A stretch of 64,000 bases of DNA from Erwinia_E haradaeae_E (GCF_900699015.1 NZ_LR217737.1:682001-746000); one strand, 5' to 3'. Positions 53,245-63,887 are shown, numbered from the stretch's first letter. The notes: generated by a model from the letters alone, not told the origin. Program-made: numbers and translations.

Positions 53245-53359
53245 AAATTCCTGTCCATATAGAAATGTAAAATTATTTATCATGCTAAATAGCATTAATC
53301 AATTCGTAAATTTAGTACATGATTATCATTGATACTAAGACTAATAAGTTTATTTTAAT
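53245..53359 (-). repeat. Right arm of 115-bp perfect inverted repeat around rplY
   Basis: Exact reverse complement of 52569-52683. It lies 189 bp upstream of the rplY start codon, so the same promoter-like pair faces rplY in the sense direction. The arms could pair in single strands, or recombine to invert the 561 bp between them. Confidence 0.97.
53274..53302 (-). promoter_or_regulatory. Candidate rplY promoter inside the right repeat arm
   Basis: Reading the minus strand: T-T-G-A-T-T (53302-53297), then a 17-bp spacer, then T-A-A-A-T-A (53279-53274). The spacing is ideal for sigma-70, though both boxes are imperfect. AT-rich DNA gives many such matches. The one point in favour is its place upstream of rplY in a conserved repeat. 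Confidence 0.35.
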
Positions 53360-53787
53360 AAAATTACTCATATAAAAATCAAATTAATAATACTATTATT
53401 ACATAGCACTAATAAATAAAAAAATATTAATTAATATAATTAAAAATACTTAATAATATTTTCAAATAAAGAAGTTACAAATAAGAAGAACAGCCTTTCT
53501 ATTTTTTCTTAATACATATCTAATTATAAATATTCTTCATTTCAACATTTTGCTATTTTTGTAACTCATCTTTATGTTCTTATTAACATTTAATTAAGAA
53601 AATCTATTAAGATATGTAAAATATTTATATTAAGAATTAAAATTCTTAACATAACCTATGTCTTCTAATTAAGATAATTATCAATAACCAGATTTTATCA
53701 AAAATAAATTAATGGTTATATTGTATAAAAATTAGATCATAATAAAATTATAGACTATGTCTAATATGTTAGACAATATCTAACATA
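53360..53787. other. AT-rich spacer between rplY repeat and tRNA-Phe
   Basis: About 430 bp with no gene seen. It ends at the CCA end of tRNA-Phe. Confidence 0.55.
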
Positions 53788-53863
53788 TGGTGCCCGAACT
53801 TGGAATCGAACCAAGGACACAGGGATTTTCAGTCCCCTGCTCTACCAACTGAGCTATCCGGGC
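53788..53863 (-). tRNA. tRNA-Phe (anticodon GAA)
   Basis: Cloverleaf with acceptor GCCCGGA/TTCGGGC, D-arm TAGCTCAGTTGGTAGAGC, anticodon loop CTGAAAA and T-arm CTTGG/CCAAG. The 3' CCA is encoded. It is 76 bases long. It stands alone and should be the only Phe tRNA type needed. The A37 in the loop is a MiaA target in relatives. Confidence 0.96.
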
Positions 53864-55074
53864 AAAAGATTTTGATAACATATAAATAAAAAGTTATCTA
53901 TATATATGTATATAGATACACATATCATATGATATCATATATATATTACTGATCATACACAATTACTAAAAATATTATAATGTAATTTACACTTAAAATA
54001 CTCTATAATATGGCATGGATATACTACCTACCTCCACTTCATAGAAGTACGTAAACTATCTAAAAACACCAACAATCATATATATCTTCTGGTATATCAT
54101 TTATCGTTATCTCAATGAGATATTATCCTTAATAAAATCCCTAAACACTATATTCCATATTATGACATAAATTTAATAACACAATTTCTACTTTACAATA
54201 AAACCTCTTTGTAGATACAAATAAAGATATCTAATAGCTATCTAGATCTTACATAAGCAATTTATTATCAATATTTTAAATATTCCTTATTTAGAAGAAC
54301 TATTCTAATTAGAAAAATAAAAGAAAAATTTTATTTTCTTTTAATATAATTAAATAAAAAAATTAAAAATACATTCTAACAATAGATCAAGTATAATAAG
54401 AATTAAAAATTCATTAAAGTTTGATTAACAATATCAACAATAACACATATAAATATATATTTCCATATTTACATCTTATGATAAAGAATATTTTATTCAC
54501 TCTGCCTTCATAATAAGACAGAGATAAGATACCGATATTTTAATCACTAAAATTATATTTTTATCTATATTAGTAAACGAATAGATCGATAATATCTCAT
54601 ATACTCATTATTAATGAGTCCGTTATTCATATGAACTATAATCCAAAGATATATAGATCAATTAAATTTCCCGTCAAGACAGATTCTTCTCTTCTTTAGT
54701 GAGAATTACTGCTACACTAAATTTTAAAAAAGCCTTTTAAAAATATCAAAATAAAAAATAAAAACACTAAAATAATCTTGGTTATTATTAAGAAATTATA
54801 ACATGATATTAATATAACTATAGAATCAATAATCTATAAAAATAACTATATTTTAAATAAAGTAATCTAAAAATGAAATAAAAAATCCTATATTTCTTCT
54901 AACATTAGGTTAGAATTTCACTCGCTATAATCACTACGAAATAAAAAATTTTTTAAATCATTAATCCAATGAAATACTTATATATTATTTAAAATTTATA
55001 AAAAATATATTAAAAATAAAACATCACCTACTCAATACATAAATTAGATGTCATATTTTAATATGATCTAAACA
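53864..55074. other. AT-rich gap between tRNA-Phe and tRNA-Leu
   Basis: 1.2 kb with no credible gene, hairpin terminator or repeat visible on either strand. Confidence 0.55.
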
Positions 55075-55160
55075 TGGTACCCGGAGCGGGACTTGAACCC
55101 GCACAGCCCTAAGCCGAGGGATTTTAAATCCCTTGTGTCTACCAATTTCACCACCCGGGC
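55075..55160 (-). tRNA. leuZ: tRNA-Leu (anticodon TAA)
   Basis: Class II tRNA with a long variable arm. Acceptor GCCCGGG pairs with TCCGGGT including G-T ends. The anticodon loop is in GGATTTAAAATCC and the T-arm is GCGGG/CCCGC. The 3' CCA is encoded. It reads UUA and UUG, the commonest Leu codons in such AT-rich genes. It follows tRNA-Cys by 14 bp, as in the pgsA-glyW-cysT-leuZ order. Confidence 0.95.
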
Positions 55161-55174
55161 TTACAATTAAATAG

Positions 55175-55248
55175 TGGAGGCGCGTCCCGGAATCGAACCG
55201 AGGTAGACGGATTTGCAATCCGTAGCATAACCACTCTGCCAACGCGCC
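55175..55248 (-). tRNA. cysT: tRNA-Cys (anticodon GCA)
   Basis: Cloverleaf with acceptor GGCGCGT/ACGCGCC, anticodon loop TTGCAAA and T-arm CTCGG/CCGGG-type. The 3' CCA is encoded. In relatives glyW lies between pgsA and cysT; the 273 bp here contain no tRNA-Gly fold, so glyW has been lost from this site. Confidence 0.95.
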
Positions 55249-55521
55249 TTTGTTCTCACTAATATCATTAACTTATAAATCTAAAACTCTATAATAATTC
55301 AATATCAATATTGATAACAAGTAAAATAAAATAAAAAAACTACAATAATATAAGTTGTATTAACCAACTTACATTCATATTTTGAATACTGTTAAATATC
55401 TTAATTCAATGATAAAAAGATAAATTATTTAATTTAAAATATTAAACTAAAATGAAAAAGAAAGTCAATATAATTTTCTATAAAAACAGATTTTTCTTCA
55501 TCCTCATCATGTTAATTAACG

Positions 55522-56064
55522 CTAACATAAATTACTACGTGCAGAATTTAAATATTGAAACATTGACCAAACTGTTAACATTGTGGAAATATACAATGCT
55601 ACTACACCTACCCTTTCAACCATACCATCAGGACGCCAAAGTAATGCAAATAATGCTAACATTTGTGTAGTAGTTTTTACTTTTCCTATCCATGAAACTG
55701 ACACACTATTACTTTTCCCTCGCCCTGCCATCCACTCACGCAAAGCAGAAACAATAATTTCCCTCGCAATTATTAATAACGCTGGTAGCGTAATTAACCA
55801 AGTATGAAAATACTCAACAATTAATACTAATGCAATTGTGACAATAACTTTGTCCGCTACTGGATCAAGAAAAGCACCAAATCGAGTAGTTTGTTTCCAG
55901 CGGCGAGCTAAAAAACCATCGAACCAGTCAGTGATGGATGCACAAATGAATATAAATGCACATCCTAAGGGAGCCCACTGAAATGGTAAATAAAAAATAA
56001 ATACAAAAAATGGAATAAGACCTATTCGACACAAAGTAAGTAAGATTGGGATATTCAATGGCAT
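55522..56064 (-). CDS. pgsA: CDP-diacylglycerol-glycerol-3-phosphate 3-phosphatidyltransferase
   Basis: Inner-membrane enzyme that makes phosphatidylglycerol phosphate, the entry to phosphatidylglycerol and cardiolipin. It is 180 aa (E. coli 182). The CDP-alcohol phosphotransferase signature is complete: SITDWFDGFLARRWKQTTRFGAFLDPVADK, with both metal-binding DxxDG and GxxxDxxxD parts near residues 42-71. Four hydrophobic segments are visible. No ribosome site is evident before the ATG; a 9-bp tandem repeat lies there instead. Upstream uvrC is decayed. Confidence 0.95.
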   Translation of the reverse strand: MPLNIPILLTLCRIGLIPFFVFIFYLPFQWAPLGCAFIFICASITDWFDGFLARRWKQTTRFGAFLDPVADKVIVTIALVLIVEYFHTWLITLPALLIIAREIIVSALREWMAGRGKSNSVSVSWIGKVKTTTQMLALFALLWRPDGMVERVGVVALYISTMLTVWSMFQYLNSARSNLC

Positions 56065-56073
56065 AATTGCGAT

Positions 56074-56109
56074 AACTGTGCTAACTGTGCTAACTGTGCT
56101 AACTGTTCT
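56074..56109. repeat. Tandem repeat of 9 bp before pgsA
   Basis: AACTGTGCT is repeated exactly at 56074, 56083 and 56092, with a fourth copy carrying one mismatch at 56101. The period equals three codons and the array ends ten bases before the pgsA start codon. On the pgsA strand the unit is AGCACAGTT. Copy number may vary by slippage. Confidence 0.9.
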
Positions 56110-56111
56110 TG

Positions 56112-57790
56112 ATAAAGCAAATTATTCTCAGACTAATGTAACAGGTATATACGATGATATTATATGACAAGCGTGCTCTATCAAGCCCTACGCTCATATC
56201 TTAAATACAATTAAAACTTTACCTATAACCATATCTATAACAACCTCTACTGTACACATAAAGTACCGTTTTTGTTTTATTAACCATAGAGAAAATATGT
56301 TCATAAGATACCAGTTAAATTAAACTTAAATTCCTTTATTAGAAAAAGAAAATAGATCTTATAATAGACATAATTATCATTAGCTATTTCAATTTATTTT
56401 TACTTAGAATGCTAATAAATCTAATCTTGATATCCAGAACACTGATATATGGTTTATGGAACATAAATTTATATCTTGATTAATCACATAAAATTAATAA
56501 TACTCAATCATATTATCTATAAAGATATACATAATATATGATTTATCATAATTCTCTAGTGTTTCCACTCATAACATTTTAACAAAAAGCAATTTTTTCT
56601 ATAATAGTCTTGTAACTAAGATCCAATGTGTGATAAATATCATGTCATTTTGTGTAAGAATATAGCTAGATATCATGTTACTAGCACAACATAAAATAAA
56701 TAAAAAAATATAATTATTATAATCCTAAATAAAGTGATACCTACAAATATATAAAAAATAACCAATCTTATATATACTACTCTTACTAAAATTAAGAGTA
56801 TTCATTATATTAATGAATAACTAGTTCTTAATATTAAAAAACCTATATCATAATCAATACAATTTTACTTTTAAGCTAGATACTTATCTAATAAGTAAAA
56901 AAATTAGATTGATATCATCATCATAACCATCATATCTAATGACTCATTAACTAATATACTTTAAATATTATCTTTAAAAATTAATCTAAATATAATATTA
57001 TCTTACCTTTAAATAAATGAGCCATTATGCTATCTATCAGTATCTTAAACTGAATTAATATAAAATTTTATATATTAAACTAGAATATCAACATAACAGA
57101 AGAATCTACTAGAAAATTCTATGAAGGATTCACTTTTATTCCATGCTTGATAAAATCAATAAACTATCCAATATTTAATATATAAGTTAACTCATATAAT
57201 TCTATCATGATGAGATCATAATAATATACCTAAGATATCTTATAGTTCAGCGGTGTGATATAAAAATTATTTTAATAATAACCATTTAGTCTTTTAATAA
57301 ACAATCTTTCATGTACACTATTATAGGAACGTTTTAATTAAATTAACTTTGAACTTAAATCACGCTGAATATGTTTTAGCTACTTATTAATCACATCTAT
57401 ACCAGTTAAATCTGTTATTAGATAGCACCATGATACCTAATCAAGTTAGATTAGATCTTTCTCATGATTTTTATCAAAAGTATATAAAAGTATTATTCTA
57501 TAAATTTTCTCATCTTATACTACAATTAGTATCTTTAATGTTCAGTGATAAAATAAAAGATTATTGAAAAATTCATATAGCAAAAAATAAAATAGAGTGA
57601 TTTAACTTTAAATCTCCTTAATTACCTATAGATATTTCCTAATATTATAAAATAATATTTTATCATGTCATCCTAATAAATAACATCATTAAACTACACT
57701 AGACTGTCAAAAATAAAAAACTGGACAATACAAGATATGTATAGATTGGTATCACTACAATATGAAAAACTTCTCTGATGCAAACATAAA
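56112..57790 (-). pseudogene. uvrC: Decayed excinuclease subunit UvrC gene
   Basis: uvrC precedes pgsA in enterobacteria. Matching blocks run in order on the minus strand. Near 57815-57780 Gly-Ile-Tyr with a later Ile-Val fits PGVYRMYD-VIYVG. At 57543-57520 Glu-His-stop...stop-Leu-stop fits EHNYIKLY. Near 57500-57480 stop-Tyr-Phe-Tyr-Ile-Leu-Leu fits KSYPFIFL. Near 56150-56115 Ile-Pro-Val, then Glu-stop-Phe and a Ser in register, fits VPGIS...EKIFWS. Its length is about 1.7 kb against 1.83 kb. Stops occur throughout. Confidence 0.6.
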
Positions 57791-57835
57791 TACCGAAACC
57801 TATGAGAATAAGACAATTATTTTAATAAAATACAA

Positions 57836-58102
57836 TTAAATCATGATCGCATCACGTTCCTTATGCCTCTCTTGAATTATAGAGACTATTCTTTTTAGAT
57901 CAATATCTTCTGGCACTCCATTATTCACTAACCAATTTAATAAATCTGGATCATCACTCTGTAATAAACGAATAAATATCTGCTGATCAAGTTTACTTAA
58001 AGAATCAAACTCATAATGGAAAAAAGGTATGATCAATAAATCAAGTTCTCGCATACCACGATGACATGACCAATAAATTCGTGATTTATTGTTAACATCC
58101 AT
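57836..58102 (-). CDS. sdhE: FAD assembly factor SdhE
   Basis: Small protein that helps attach FAD to the flavoprotein subunits of succinate dehydrogenase and fumarate reductase. It is 88 aa, the E. coli length (YgfY/CptB). The defining RGMRELD motif (RGxxE) is near residues 16-22, and DPDLLNWLVNNGVPEDIDL is near 52-70. Its retention implies a covalent flavoenzyme such as SdhA is still made, which I infer. No partner gene lies nearby. Confidence 0.93.
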   Translation of the reverse strand: MDVNNKSRIYWSCHRGMRELDLLIIPFFHYEFDSLSKLDQQIFIRLLQSDDPDLLNWLVNNGVPEDIDLKRIVSIIQERHKERDAIMI

Positions 58103-58525
58103 ATAATATATTCTCGATTACCTAACCATTATACCATAGAATGAATGCGGAAAATATTCTTTACAAATATAACAAAATCATAAAATAATTTGATAGATTT
58201 TATCAATTCTATAATAGTCCGATTCTAGATTCAGAAGTAAGTATCTGTATTTTCTAATATTTAAAAATTTAATAAACCTACTCAAACATAATAATTTTAT
58301 CACATACAACTATATGTATCTTAAATACTTAATTTATATGGATTGTATACTTATTATATATCAAAATAAGGTCTATATAACTTTACTTATATGATAATTA
58401 TTTTTCAATCACATCACATAGTCTATGACTTCTTTAAATTAGATAGACACAATCTATATATCATCAGAGTAATACTGATTCAAATTAGTTATAAAAAATC
58501 ATATCATTTCCGGAGAAAATAATAG
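58103..58525. other. Divergent spacer between sdhE and folE
   Basis: 423 bp separating two divergent genes; promoters for both should be here but none stands out in the AT-rich sequence. GGAG before folE is the only clear signal. Confidence 0.5.
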
Positions 58526-59191
58526 ATGCCGATAGTAAGCTCAGAAGCCAAGCTCATACATCAAGCGTTAGTAGCACTCGGACTTGAAGCTCCATTACAA
58601 GAATCAAGTTCTAACATAAATCATCATACTCGTAAGGAATTGATTACGCATTATGTAACTAAAATTCTAGAAGCAATGAGACTTGATACACAAAATAATA
58701 GCCTCATGGATACACCTAAACGTATAGCTAACATGTATATGGATGAAGTCTTTTCCGGTCTAAATTATTCCAACTTTCCCAAAATTACATTAATTAAAAA
58801 CAATATCAACATGGATGAAATAGTCACAACACGTAATATTGCATTCACTAGTATCTGTGAACATCATTTTATGATCATTGATGGCCACGCTACTGTATCC
58901 TACATTCCAAAAGATACCGTCATTGGTCTATCTAAGATTAATCGTATTGTGCATTTTTTTTCCTCTCGACCTCAACTACAAGAGAGATTAATTCAGCAAA
59001 TCATGGTTGCATTACAAATACTTCTAAACACCTGTAATGTAGCTGTATCAATTCAAGCAATACATTATTGTGTTAAAGCACGCGGTATTCGTGATAAGAC
59101 CAGCGTAACTACAACAACTTCTTTAGGAGGTTTATTCAAATCTAATCAGCAAACTCGACAAGAATTCCTACAATTAGCATATCATAATTAA
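58526..59191 (+). CDS. folE: GTP cyclohydrolase I
   Basis: First enzyme of tetrahydrofolate synthesis: it turns GTP into dihydroneopterin triphosphate. It is 221 aa (E. coli 222). Zinc ligands are present in SICEHHFM (Cys and His near residues 111-114) and in HYCVKARGIRD (Cys near 182). IGLSKINRIVHFFSSRPQ and the SVTTTTSLGGLF tail are conserved. GGAG lies upstream of the ATG. The gene stands alone. Confidence 0.96.
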   Translation: MPIVSSEAKLIHQALVALGLEAPLQESSSNINHHTRKELITHYVTKILEAMRLDTQNNSLMDTPKRIANMYMDEVFSGLNYSNFPKITLIKNNINMDEIVTTRNIAFTSICEHHFMIIDGHATVSYIPKDTVIGLSKINRIVHFFSSRPQLQERLIQQIMVALQILLNTCNVAVSIQAIHYCVKARGIRDKTSVTTTTSLGGLFKSNQQTRQEFLQLAYHN

Positions 59192-59893
59192 TAAAAATGA
59201 GATCACCAAAAAACTGACACATAACCAAAAACTTAATCATTAAAAATATTTCAACATAAGAATTATAATAAGATTCTTATAAAATCTTTACTGTAATTTG
59301 AACTACAAAATAATATTAGATATTGTGTTTATAGTATTACATCTGCTATATATGATATAATTAAATTACTCATTACAATTACTACTTTTATATAAAAAGT
59401 ACAACTTATTAAAATAATAAACTCATCTAGATTTTAATAAAAGTGATCACTCCTATTTCTATAATATAAACAAAATAAATTATAGCTCTAGTATTATAGA
59501 GAAATAGCTTTATTTTCGAATACATATCTAATTCTATTAGACAACATTAGGTGTATATTAAACACCCCATCAACCAACCATGTAATAAATAATCATAACA
59601 TTAGAACATTTTAACAAGTTTATTACATATAAACATCATAAAATAATCAATATGACTATATCTTGTGATATATAAATACAATCTACATTAATTTAGGTAG
59701 TAATCAGAATGTCTGTAGACAACCAACTAACTAAATCTATGAACTTTAATCAGTATAATTAATTCAAATTCATATCAGTATATCATATAGATCTACGATC
59801 TATCATTATTAAATCATGCTCTAGTATAGAAAAGAGAGATGAATACTGATAAAATAAAAAAATTCAAAACATAATAAATCTACAATAAATTCA
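59192..59893. other. Convergent spacer between folE and dolP
   Basis: About 700 bp between the ends of two convergent genes. AT-rich, no gene or clear terminator seen. Confidence 0.55.
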
Positions 59894-60469
59894 TTAATTT
59901 AGAATAGTAAAGACTCTGGTCACATGTTTTACACCATGTACATGTTTTGCAATATTTTCTAATATATTTGCTTCCTCATTAGTAACTAAACCTAGTAGAA
60001 ATACCTCACCAGATTCAGTATGAACCTTTACATGTGAAAATTTAACCCTTTTATTACTAAAAAACTGTGATCGCACTTTAGTACTAATCCAAGAATCAAA
60101 TGAATTAGTATCTAAACTTATCTTTTTTATACGAATTTCATTATACACTCCATTAATGCCTTTAACACCCATAGCAATCTCCTTTGCATGCTGTCTTAGC
60201 TGTTTATCAACAACTTGACCAGTGAGAAGAACCTTTCCCTGATAAGCAGTGGCCACAATATGTGTCATTTTTTGCATTTGTTTATCTTTATATAACGCCC
60301 TAGTTACCCTGTACTCCAAAGTTTCATCATCTACTTGAGCTCCAATAGTACGTGGATCATTAATAACTTGAGCTGCTACTGCAGTACTCGCAACCAATGC
60401 AGCTACACACCCTTGTAGCATGCACATATTACACATTAATATAAAAAAAAATAGCACCATCATGTACAC
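59894..60469 (-). CDS. dolP: Outer-membrane lipoprotein DolP (dual BON domains)
   Basis: Outer-membrane lipoprotein that binds anionic phospholipid at the division site and supports envelope integrity. It is 191 aa, the E. coli YraP length. The N-terminal hydrophobic stretch ends in a lipobox LQGC with the lipid-bearing Cys near residue 21. The segment DPRTIGAQVDDETLEYRV leads into BON domain 1 (TAYQGKVLLTGQVVD). BON domain 2 begins WISTKVRSQF and contains VHTESGEVFLLGLV. AAAGGAG lies before the ATG. Its usual upstream neighbour diaA appears decayed. Confidence 0.94.
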   Translation of the reverse strand: MYMMVLFFFILMCNMCMLQGCVAALVASTAVAAQVINDPRTIGAQVDDETLEYRVTRALYKDKQMQKMTHIVATAYQGKVLLTGQVVDKQLRQHAKEIAMGVKGINGVYNEIRIKKISLDTNSFDSWISTKVRSQFFSNKRVKFSHVKVHTESGEVFLLGLVTNEEANILENIAKHVHGVKHVTRVFTILN

Positions 60470-60483
60470 TCCTTTACAATAGG

Positions 60484-61070
60484 TTCTAGAAAGAAAACTA
60501 CTTATCTATTGAGAATAATTTAACAATAAAACTCACTGTCTTAACTTTCAACCTTACATTTTACAAAAATAAAAACTTTAGTTCTATCTCAACAAACCAA
60601 CCAAGACAGATTCATAGTCATTATTAATAAAGAAAAAGTTCCACATATCATTTGGATAAAAATATAGAGAAGATCTAAGAGTATTATGAAAATATACTGG
60701 TATGTTAAAATCAATGGTAGAATATCTTTTCCTAAAAAATAATAAGAATTCTTAATAGATTCAGATAACGGTAAAGAGTAATATCAGTGATTAATATGAC
60801 CTTTTGGATTAATAAATTAATTTCAATCCATCTAATCATATTAGCTATAGTATTTTATTATTAATATAAAACATTTGATTGCTTGTACTTACAATTTGAA
60901 ATACATAAAAAGACGAAAAAATAACCAAAACAATCATAACATGATGAATAATAAAAATATTCCCTAGTACTCTTTAGATATATACATCTATAATCAAAAT
61001 ATGTTATTTTGAGTAAATTATTATCATCGAACTGTACCAAACCATTTTATTATATACCAATGTATCAAAA
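60484..61070 (-). pseudogene. diaA: Possible decayed diaA (DnaA initiator-associating factor) gene
   Basis: diaA is directly upstream of dolP in E. coli. On the minus strand near 60550-60488 codons run Glu, seven codons, Cys-stop...Leu...Val-Val-Phe. This is in register with EMHMLTVNCLCDLIDNTLF; Glu, Cys, the Leu and the last Phe match exactly. Elsewhere in the span no second block was found. Position is good, similarity modest. Confidence 0.3.
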
Positions 61071-62528
61071 ACTTATTATACTGATATGAATTAATTGTTA
61101 TTTTTTTAAACGTAATAAGAGTACAATATTAGTATCCTTTTATTAAAAAATATCATACTTTGATATTATAATCAGAAATGAATCTGTTTAAAAAATAAAA
61201 TACCTTCAGCGAAATAACATCCAATTAATAGAAAACACTAAAATAAAAATAACATATTAATATCATACAGAATTAATTAATATAACAGAACTTAGTACAC
61301 ATCGTCTTATTGACCCTTTTATTTATTTCATTATTAATGCAAACAACTTAATAAAAAATATAATTTAATCATTATATAATCTAAACACTCATTATGCATG
61401 ACCCCCTCTTGTAATACTCCTAAACACACATTCAAATCCCCTCTAAGTTCTTATTTGATCAGATCCTTTAAACAATCATGTATGTATAGCACAATTAAAT
61501 ACCCTGATATCAAAATACATAAAGTTATGTTCAACATTAAAGTTAGTAAGCTTGTTCAACAATTTTTTAAATTACTTATAAAAACCCACTCACTTTAGAT
61601 AAATATAACTAGTAAAAGAAAATTATTCCTAAAACGTTATTAAAATACTAAAAAATTTCTATTATCTTTTATCTAAAGTCAATTACAGCTCTAACCTGCC
61701 TAGTTAGAATCAATATTATTCATCATTTTATAGTAATCAATCATCCCAAGGACCACATAGTATCAATATACTTACCATTTGCATCCAACTATAATAAATA
61801 GGATCTATTATGATTAATAACCTAATCAAGATATTACACCATTTATCATTATATAGATCTTCATAAACTCAATTTCATAGAGACTGATAAAATTATTACT
61901 TATCTTATATAATTCAGAACAAACGTTTTATAACTTGTTGCATCTCTTATTGATAAATTAACTAAAAATCCTCTTTAGTCGCTATTCATGTACACCCTAA
62001 AATAAATATCTACCATTACGTAATCTAAAATTAATCCAATTGTTTAGACTAAAGGCATCTATATATTAAAAAATCTAATTACGATCCAATAAATAAAATA
62101 TAACAAAACTATATTCTTTTAATATTCCGTGTCTCATATCCAGTCTAAATTTTCCAATAAAAAATAACAATGGTCCATAAGAAATCAATCTTCTACTAGA
62201 AGAAGATTGATTTCTTTACTATTCAAGCCATTTAATGCAAATAAAAAATCATGCTCACTATAAAATGACCATATATATCAAAAAACTCATTTGGAAAACA
62301 AAAAAGAAAAAATATTCTATCTATTTTTTAGAAAATCTAAATTTACTTATAATATATACACTATGTAATCTTATAGGTCATTTTCACCATGAAAATACAA
62401 ATAAGACAAATCATTATAAATATTTACTATTCAGTTTAAATAGTACATTGCAATAACAAATTTTATGAAACTAAATGAATTACTATTCATTAATATTCTC
62501 ACATAACTATAATGAAAACTATCAATAT
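61071..62528. other. AT-rich gap between dolP/diaA and pssA
   Basis: No credible gene. Open frames at 61398-61598 and 62235-62456 (+) are lysine/asparagine/isoleucine-rich with no family look. The perfect hairpin at 62181-62214 is the only structure. Confidence 0.5.
62181..62214. terminator. Orphan 14-bp perfect hairpin
   Basis: GAAATCAATCTTCT (62181-62194) pairs exactly with AGAAGATTGATTTC (62201-62214) around a 6-base loop; TTTACT follows on the plus strand. It lies 315 bp past the pssA stop, with no intact plus-strand gene upstream. It could terminate pssA read-through or belong to a lost gene. Confidence 0.5.
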
Positions 62529-63887
62529 CTATAAAATCCGTCGAAGAAGTCGATCTATCTGCATACGGCGAACTCCAAGAATTAATCTTCGTACTTTATC
62601 TGGATAATCAGAAATACATTCTAAATCACTAGCTTGATATACACATACAGTATTTTTACGAATTATATTTAACTCGCGACAACGTTGATTTGCAAGTTGT
62701 TGTAACGGATCATGAATTAATATTGCGTTTTCTAAATCTAAAGACCATGCACGTGGGTTAAAATTATTACCAGTAATCATCATCCATGTTTCATCCACCC
62801 AGAGCCCCTTAAAGTGATAGCTATTATTACCATCTTTCCAAAGACGTACTGTTAATTGCCCTCTATAAATATAATATTGCAAACGACTTAAAAATCGACG
62901 CAAATTTACCTCATATAAATAAGGTAAGATGCCGATAATCTGAAATGGTTGATTGTCTGGAACATAGAAATCATTCGCAGTTTTATCTCCAACAATAATC
63001 TCGATTTTCTTACCATGACGTAAAATATAGATGATGCTTCGTACTAAAATATCCGGAAGATTAAAATAAGGAGTACACATAACAAGATGACTTTCAGCAG
63101 AAACAATAAGATAATAGATAGTTTTATTCAATAAACTCCGCTTCCCTAACCCAAGCAATGGAGTAACCGATAACTTATCACTAGTCGCGGTATTGATATG
63201 CTGATAATGACATTTTTTTAAATCCTGGCGAAATTTTTTTATTGCATGTTTAATCTGTGCACTACGAGGACGATAGTGTTGGTCTAATCGCTGCGTAGCT
63301 TTAGATTTTAATAAATTAGTATCTATCCAATTAAACATTGTATTAGCTAATAATCGATTATCAATAATTTGATAACGATCATGTCGGTATTGATTATTCT
63401 GATGTAAATAAATATTATTAAAATTTGCACCAGTATATAAAACAGTATCATCAATAACCGATCCTTTCAAATGCAAGACACCAAGTGCTTCTCGGGTATT
63501 AACAGGGACACCATAAATAGGGATAGAGATATTAGGATGTTCACTAGCTATTTCATAATACCAATCAGCATTAGTAAAACTAGAAGAACTGCCAATACGA
63601 CATCGCTGAGCTCGATGCCAATCAACTACTACACTAACATCTAAATGAGGTTTTTGTTTTTTTGCTTTATACAGTGCAGAAAAAATAGACTGACCACTTT
63701 CATCATTCTCTAAATACAGGGCTACGATACAAATTCGTCTAGTAGACTGACGAATTCTGTCTAATAAAGCATAACGAAAGTCAACCGGTGAAAATAATGT
63801 AGTAAAATCCATTACAGACTGCGAAATTTTTGGCAGCCTAGCAAAATGCTCTTGACACTTATTTCGTTTTAATTTAAACAGAATCAC
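62529..63887 (-). CDS. pssA: CDP-diacylglycerol-serine O-phosphatidyltransferase
   Basis: Makes phosphatidylserine, the substrate of Psd, the committed step to phosphatidylethanolamine. It is 452 aa (E. coli 451). It belongs to the phospholipase D superfamily with two HKD motifs: HLKGSVIDDTVLYTGANF near residue 138 and HFKGLWVDETWMMITGNNF near residue 360. LSVTPLLGLGKRSLLNKTIYYL and the arginine-rich C-terminus (RRLILGVRRMQIDRLLRRIL) are conserved. Together with psd and pgsA it covers PE and PG synthesis downstream of CDP-diacylglycerol. Confidence 0.96.
   Translation of the reverse strand: MILFKLKRNKCQEHFARLPKISQSVMDFTTLFSPVDFRYALLDRIRQSTRRICIVALYLENDESGQSIFSALYKAKKQKPHLDVSVVVDWHRAQRCRIGSSSSFTNADWYYEIASEHPNISIPIYGVPVNTREALGVLHLKGSVIDDTVLYTGANFNNIYLHQNNQYRHDRYQIIDNRLLANTMFNWIDTNLLKSKATQRLDQHYRPRSAQIKHAIKKFRQDLKKCHYQHINTATSDKLSVTPLLGLGKRSLLNKTIYYLIVSAESHLVMCTPYFNLPDILVRSIIYILRHGKKIEIIVGDKTANDFYVPDNQPFQIIGILPYLYEVNLRRFLSRLQYYIYRGQLTVRLWKDGNNSYHFKGLWVDETWMMITGNNFNPRAWSLDLENAILIHDPLQQLANQRCRELNIIRKNTVCVYQASDLECISDYPDKVRRLILGVRRMQIDRLLRRIL

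Noticed and set aside
55452..55670. 72-codon plus-strand open frame
   Set aside because: Mostly antisense to the end of pgsA, so a shadow frame.
62235..62456. 73-codon plus-strand open frame after a hairpin
   Set aside because: Lysine/asparagine/isoleucine-rich, no recognisable motif, no ribosome site.
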